A stretch of DNA of 9,883 nucleotides, taken from NCBI GenBank assembly GCA_051008185.1, contig JBPCXW010000048.1, positions 1 to 9,883 of the forward strand, in the 5' to 3' direction. This DNA comes from CAXMWX01 sp051008185. Lineage in GTDB: Bacteria > Pseudomonadota > Gammaproteobacteria > Eutrophobiales > Eutrophobiaceae. Below the pieces are notes generated by a model that was given only the letters and a program-made list of their open reading frames with translations, was not told where the DNA came from and did not search any database. The translations under genes were made by a program, and so were the position numbers. Each line of letters opens with the position of its first letter. Position 1 is the stretch's first letter. Positions 6,949-9,883 of this stretch are shown here, in pieces.

Positions 6949-7905
6949 TTAGTAACGCAGCAGGGCCGCGCCCCAGGTGAAACCGGCACCGACCCCTTCC
7001 AGCAACACAATATCACCGGCCTTGACGCGCCCGTCCCTGACACCGGTATCCAGTGCCAGCGGAATGGAGGCGCCCGAGGTATTGCCGTGATCACCAACCG
7101 TCAGGATGACCTTGTCCATCGGTAACTGTAGTTTGTTTGCCGTGGCGTTGATAATGCGTTCGTTGGCCTGATGCGGGATCAGCCAGTCTATATCGTCCAG
7201 ACCAATCTCTGTGTCTGCCAGCGTCTCGGCAACGATCTCGTCCATGACCTTGACCGCAAACTTGAAGACCTCACCGCCACTCATGCGCACATAGGGATCA
7301 TCCGTCGGTTTGGAGACACCGGAGGGCACCTGCAAGAAGCTGGCATAAGAGCCATCGGCGTGTAACAGGGTCTTGTAAATCCCGGGCTGTTCGGCCCGCT
7401 CCATCACCACCGCCCCGGCACCGTCGCCGAACAGGACACAGGTTGAGCGATCCTTCCAGTCCAGTATCCTGGAGTTCATATCCGCCGCGACCACCAGCAC
7501 CCTGCCTGCGGCACCGGTCTTGATAAACTGATCAGCCACACTCAGGGCATAGATAAAACCAGAGCAGACGGCCTGCAGATCAAAGGCCGGCGCGCCGTTT
7601 TTGATATTGAGTCTGTCTTGCAACAAACAGGCGGTGCCGGGATAGATCAGGTCCGGGGTGGAAGTCGCCAGTACGATCAGATCAATCGTGTCGGCATCAA
7701 TGTCTGCGCTCTCAAGGGCGCGCCGGGCGGCTACGCAGGCCATATCAGACGTGGTCTCGTCTTCTGCGGCGATATGGCGTTGCCGAATCCCGGTGCGGGC
7801 GCGGATCCATTCATCGGTGGTATCCACCAGCGATTCCAGCTCGGTATTGGGCATAACCCTGTCGGGCAGATAACTGCCGGTAGCGATGATTCTGGAATGG
7901 TGCAT
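6949..7905 (-). CDS. fabH: Beta-ketoacyl-ACP synthase III
   Basis: Starts fatty-acid synthesis by condensing a short acyl-CoA primer (usually acetyl-CoA) with malonyl-ACP. The 318 residues match the family length. The Cys-His-Asn triad is present: Cys114 in AVCSGF, His245 in IPHQANERI, where the adjoining QANERI segment is the ACP/CoA-contact signature, and Asn275 in GDHGNTSGAS. The C-terminal GAGFTWGAALLRY is characteristic. The ATG at 7905 is 9 bp after the plsX stop with no strong Shine-Dalgarno sequence, suggesting coupling to plsX. Primer preference (straight or branched) cannot be deduced safely from the sequence, although the gammaproteobacterial setting favours acetyl-CoA. Confidence 0.97.
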   Translation of the reverse strand: MHHSRIIATGSYLPDRVMPNTELESLVDTTDEWIRARTGIRQRHIAAEDETTSDMACVAARRALESADIDADTIDLIVLATSTPDLIYPGTACLLQDRLNIKNGAPAFDLQAVCSGFIYALSVADQFIKTGAAGRVLVVAADMNSRILDWKDRSTCVLFGDGAGAVVMERAEQPGIYKTLLHADGSYASFLQVPSGVSKPTDDPYVRMSGGEVFKFAVKVMDEIVAETLADTEIGLDDIDWLIPHQANERIINATANKLQLPMDKVILTVGDHGNTSGASIPLALDTGVRDGRVKAGDIVLLEGVGAGFTWGAALLRY

Positions 7906-7914
7906 AACGTTCAG

Positions 7915-8922
7915 TTAGTGAAACAGTGCTTCCAGTTGATCGGAAATTCTGTCCGGGACATTGTTTTCCACCTCCTGAATGGCTTCATCAATGGCGTGGG
8001 CAAACGACACCTTGTCAGCACTGCCGTGGCTTTTGATCACGATCCCGCGCAGGCCCAGCAGACTGGCGCCGTTGTAGCGGCGCGGGTCAATTTTTTCCTG
8101 CATGGTCCTGAGTATCGGCATAGAAACAATCGCCGCAAGCCGCCCGTAAAAAGTGCTCTCAAAGGTTGAACGGGCGTGATGAATGATGAATTCAGCCACC
8201 CCCTCACTGGCCTTTAGCGCGATATTACCGGCAAAACCATCACAGACAATCACATCAATCTCACCGGCATAGAGATCGTTGCCCTCCACAAAACCGACAT
8301 AGTTCAGATAACTGTTTTCCAGTAACAGGGCCGCCTGCTTGACCCTGTCGTTACCCTTGATTTCCTCGGCCCCGACATTCAGCAGACCGACGGTTGGCTG
8401 CCGCAGATTATGCACCGCACGGCTCAGCTCTGAGCCCATGATCGCAAACTGCAACAGTTGTTCGGCATCGGAATCCACATTGGCGCCCAAATCCAGGATA
8501 CAGACATCACCCTTGATGCCCGGCAACGAGGCACAGATAGCCGGCCGGTCAATCCCCGGCAACATCTTCAGGACATATCGTGAGATGGCCATCAGGGCAC
8601 CGGTATTACCGGCACTGACACAGGCATGGGCATGCCCGTCCTTGACCTGATTGATCGCGATGCGCATCGATGAATCCTTTTTGTTACGCAGGGCCGAGGC
8701 GGGGTTCTCGTCCATTTCAACCACCTCGCCGGCATTGATCAGCTGGTAACGTGTCTTGTCCGCCGCCGGAAACCGCTGCAGCTTTTCCTGCATCACTTGT
8801 TCCTGTCCGACCAGCAACAGATGCAGTTCGGGGTGTTGTTGCAGGGCGTGCATCGCGGCCGGGATGATCTCGTCCGGCCCGTGATCACCGCCCATGACAT
8901 CCAGGGCAAGATTGACGGTCAT
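7915..8922 (-). CDS. plsX: Phosphate acyltransferase PlsX
   Basis: Converts acyl-ACP and phosphate into acyl-phosphate, the acyl donor for PlsY in making lysophosphatidate, so it links fatty-acid synthesis to phospholipids. PlsX is a cytosolic, peripherally membrane-associated enzyme. The 335-residue protein opens with ALDVMGGDHGP (6-16), the family signature. Other recognisable blocks are the VSAGNTGALMA segment (102-112), LDLGANVD (143-150), NVGAEEIKGND (182-192) and VCDGFAGNIALK (226-237). The ATG at 8922 lines up with the E. coli start although no convincing Shine-Dalgarno sequence precedes it. The 54-bp gap after rpmF has no clear promoter or terminator. Its place between rpmF and fabH is the conserved one. 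Confidence 0.96.
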   Translation of the reverse strand: MTVNLALDVMGGDHGPDEIIPAAMHALQQHPELHLLLVGQEQVMQEKLQRFPAADKTRYQLINAGEVVEMDENPASALRNKKDSSMRIAINQVKDGHAHACVSAGNTGALMAISRYVLKMLPGIDRPAICASLPGIKGDVCILDLGANVDSDAEQLLQFAIMGSELSRAVHNLRQPTVGLLNVGAEEIKGNDRVKQAALLLENSYLNYVGFVEGNDLYAGEIDVIVCDGFAGNIALKASEGVAEFIIHHARSTFESTFYGRLAAIVSMPILRTMQEKIDPRRYNGASLLGLRGIVIKSHGSADKVSFAHAIDEAIQEVENNVPDRISDQLEALFH

Positions 8923-8976
8923 TAGCGAGGTCGCCGGATACGGATGAGCAAGCGGTTATGAATGAGACGCCGGAGG

Positions 8977-9162
8977 CTAGTCTGAATCGGTTTCAGTCTG
9001 CTTAACCGGGTGTCCGCGATAAAAGCCTTCGGCACTGACATGATGCCGTCTGTGTGTCTCACCGGAAGTCGGCTCAACGGACAGTGCCGGGTCTTTCAGG
9101 CCATCATGAGAGCGGCGCATGCCGCGCCTTGATACGGACTTTTTGTTTTGTTGCACAGCCAT
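8977..9162 (-). CDS. rpmF: 50S ribosomal protein bL32
   Basis: A small protein of the large ribosomal subunit. The 61-residue product begins with MAVQQNKKSVSRRGMRRSHD, nearly identical in pattern to E. coli L32, and keeps TSGE and RHHVSAEGFYRGHPV in the second half. It has no cysteines, so it is the zinc-free form. The C-terminus is extended by a few residues and ends in the acidic TETDSD, unlike the short basic end of E. coli L32. The ATG at 9162 follows a GAGGAA ribosome site and lies 12 bp after the yceD stop. The yceD-rpmF-plsX order is widely conserved. Confidence 0.96.
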   Translation of the reverse strand: MAVQQNKKSVSRRGMRRSHDGLKDPALSVEPTSGETHRRHHVSAEGFYRGHPVKQTETDSD

Positions 9163-9167
9163 GGTTA

Positions 9168-9173
9168 TTCCTC
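9168..9173 (-). promoter_or_regulatory. Ribosome binding site of rpmF
   Basis: GAGGAA on the minus strand, 5 nt before the rpmF ATG and immediately after the yceD stop codon. It fixes the rpmF start. Confidence 0.75.
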
Positions 9174-9174
9174 G

Positions 9175-9678
9175 TCAGGGTTTCTCTGTATTCAGTAAAT
9201 CTTTTAGTACTGCAAACGGGTTGTCGGGCTTGCCGCCGTCCGCCTGCACCGACCGGGCCGCATCACACTCATCCACCGGGTGCATCGGCGCAATCGGCAA
9301 GGCCAGCAGGATCTCATCCTCTACGAACTCTGTCAGGTCCAGTTTGTTACCCGGGTTGATCAGCGGTTCGGCCTGCACCTGCTCAATCCCGGCCTCATCA
9401 TTGACTACCACGATAGCGATGTCACTGTGTAGCTCCAGCTGCATCGGCAACAGGCAACGCTGGCACTGTACTCCGACCGTGACCCGGCAGTCCCCGGACA
9501 GATAAATCGCCGCATCATCATCACGGGAAAACGTGATATTGACCGCAACCGGCCCGGTGACCTGCATGACCGCACTGCGCAGGCGACCCATTGCGCCCAC
9601 CTGCACGATACCGCTGAGGGTCTCATTGGCATCGGCAAGTTGGGATAAATCAACAGACTGCGGCAACTCGGGCGACAT
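9175..9678 (-). CDS. yceD: YceD/DUF177 family protein (23S rRNA accumulation protein)
   Basis: A YceD (DUF177) protein, which in E. coli and plants is linked to 23S rRNA accumulation or processing; its biochemical action is not settled. From the ATG at 9678 it has 167 residues. Family marks are ELPQSVD near the start, the CQRC motif (Cys72 and Cys75) followed by a further His133 and Cys138, a DLTEFVEDEILLALPIAPMH stretch, and NPFAVL near the C-terminus. The frame is open further upstream to a TTG at 9717, giving 180 residues, but that TTG is part of the promoter -35 box, and the ATG aligns with the start of E. coli YceD. I therefore place the start at 9678. It is the first gene of the run, directly before rpmF. 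Confidence 0.9.
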   Translation of the reverse strand: MSPELPQSVDLSQLADANETLSGIVQVGAMGRLRSAVMQVTGPVAVNITFSRDDDAAIYLSGDCRVTVGVQCQRCLLPMQLELHSDIAIVVVNDEAGIEQVQAEPLINPGNKLDLTEFVEDEILLALPIAPMHPVDECDAARSVQADGGKPDNPFAVLKDLLNTEKP

Positions 9679-9688
9679 CAGGCAGGCA

Positions 9689-9717
9689 AGTTTAGCCGCA
9701 GATCCGTTGCCTGTCAA
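9689..9717 (-). promoter_or_regulatory. Sigma-70 promoter for yceD-rpmF and downstream genes
   Basis: The minus strand has a perfect -35 TTGACA (9717-9712), a 17-bp spacer and -10 TAAACT (9694-9689), preceded by a run of T. Transcription should start near 9682, about 4 nt before the yceD ATG at 9678, leaving almost no leader. This is the best promoter match in the window and the only strong one ahead of the rpmF-fab run. Confidence 0.8.
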
Positions 9718-9738
9718 AAAATCCCCGCCTGCCCCGGC

Positions 9739-9766
9739 TTGACAGAATCCCGTAGCCGCCCATTAT
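9739..9766 (+). promoter_or_regulatory. Candidate divergent promoter
   Basis: The plus strand has TTGACA (9739-9744), a 16-bp spacer and CATTAT (9761-9766, four of six -10 matches), predicting a start near 9773. It points away from yceD, towards whatever lies right of the window; maf/yceF is a common neighbour of yceD, but nothing like its N-terminus is visible. No ribosome site or convincing gene follows before the edge. The short open frame from the ATG at 9805 looks like non-coding palindromic DNA. Confidence 0.45.
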
Positions 9767-9833
9767 GTGTGGATATCAACAGATGATGTAGCGGATTACT
9801 ACTTATGAGACCAATCAGCAATGGCCCCCCACC

Positions 9834-9883
9834 GGAGCCACTACGGGCTACGCCCTTGTGCCACCGGCTCCCCCTCAAGGGGG
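9834..9883. repeat. Palindrome-rich GC-rich element at the right edge
   Basis: Three inverted repeats are packed into 50 bp. GGAGCC (9834-9839) pairs with GGCTCC (9866-9871). GGGC (9845-9848) pairs with GCCC (9852-9855) over a 3-nt loop. CCCCC (9870-9874) pairs with GGGGG (9879-9883) over TCAA, with the stem reaching the window edge. The density of palindromes resembles dispersed intergenic repeats of the REP or MITE kind, or a terminator or leader structure, but there is no U-tract in view and only one copy in this window. Which it is cannot be settled here. Confidence 0.4.

Noticed and set aside
7618..8169. A 183-codon plus-strand frame opposite fabH and plsX
   Set aside because: It is the shadow of two overlapping intact genes on the other strand and has no family motif.
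8923..8976. A possible separate promoter for plsX in the gap after rpmF
   Set aside because: No hexamer pair with acceptable spacing is visible. The repeated TCCGGCG in the gap is too short to interpret.
9679..9717. A longer YceD starting at the TTG at 9717
   Set aside because: The TTG is the start of a perfect -35 box, the added 13 residues resemble nothing in YceD, and the ATG at 9678 aligns with the E. coli start.
9805..9883. A plus-strand reading frame from ATG 9805, open to the window edge
   Set aside because: It has no ribosome site, a low-complexity product, and runs through nested palindromes. It does not resemble the Maf N-terminus that might be expected next to yceD.

Overview
The window is a compact, strictly co-directional housekeeping cluster. 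Every supported gene is on the minus strand, so transcription runs from the right end to the left. Read in that order it is yceD, rpmF, plsX, fabH, fabD, fabG, acpP, fabF, pabC, mltG, tmk, holB and the first 27 codons of a tatD-family gene cut off by the left edge. This content and order, including fabF-pabC-mltG-tmk-holB-tatD without an intervening pilZ gene, is the classical gammaproteobacterial arrangement known from Escherichia coli. The protein sequences are also gammaproteobacterial in type (L32, FabF, FabD and MltG resemble the E. coli proteins closely). The genus cannot be told from the sequence. No mobile element, CRISPR array, tRNA or rRNA is visible.

Right end (about 9680-9883): a non-coding stretch holds a near-consensus sigma-70 promoter for yceD (TTGACA, 17 bp, TAAACT). 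A second candidate promoter points the other way (TTGACA, 16 bp, CATTAT), and the two -35 boxes form a 7-bp inverted repeat. A palindrome-rich, GC-rich segment then runs off the edge. The yceD promoter lies so close to the best start codon that the transcript should be nearly leaderless. Positions 5993-9678: yceD, rpmF, plsX, fabH and fabD cover the 50S-linked proteins, phosphatidate-precursor synthesis (PlsX) and fatty-acid initiation (FabH, FabD). fabG (5247-5996) overlaps fabD by 4 bp.

Middle (4772-5246): acpP sits between two regulatory-looking gaps. An AT-rich 152-bp gap upstream carries a perfect 12-bp palindrome, a small hairpin, a tandem 8-mer and a strong Shine-Dalgarno. An intrinsic terminator-like hairpin with a U-rich tail lies downstream, before fabF. 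This fits a separate, abundant acpP transcript with reduced read-through into fabF. Left part (1-4771): fabF, pabC (folate), mltG (peptidoglycan glycan-strand termination), tmk (dTTP synthesis), holB (clamp loader) and tatD are packed with 1-bp gaps or 4-bp overlaps, implying translational coupling.

Functionally the cluster ties membrane-lipid synthesis (PlsX, FabH, FabD, FabG, AcpP, FabF) to translation (L32), folate and dTMP metabolism, DNA replication and cell-wall growth. I found no new system. The points worth a second look are a delta-prime subunit that has lost its zinc-binding cysteine cluster, a thymidylate kinase with an altered REPGG loop, the near-leaderless yceD promoter, and the regulatory signals around acpP.
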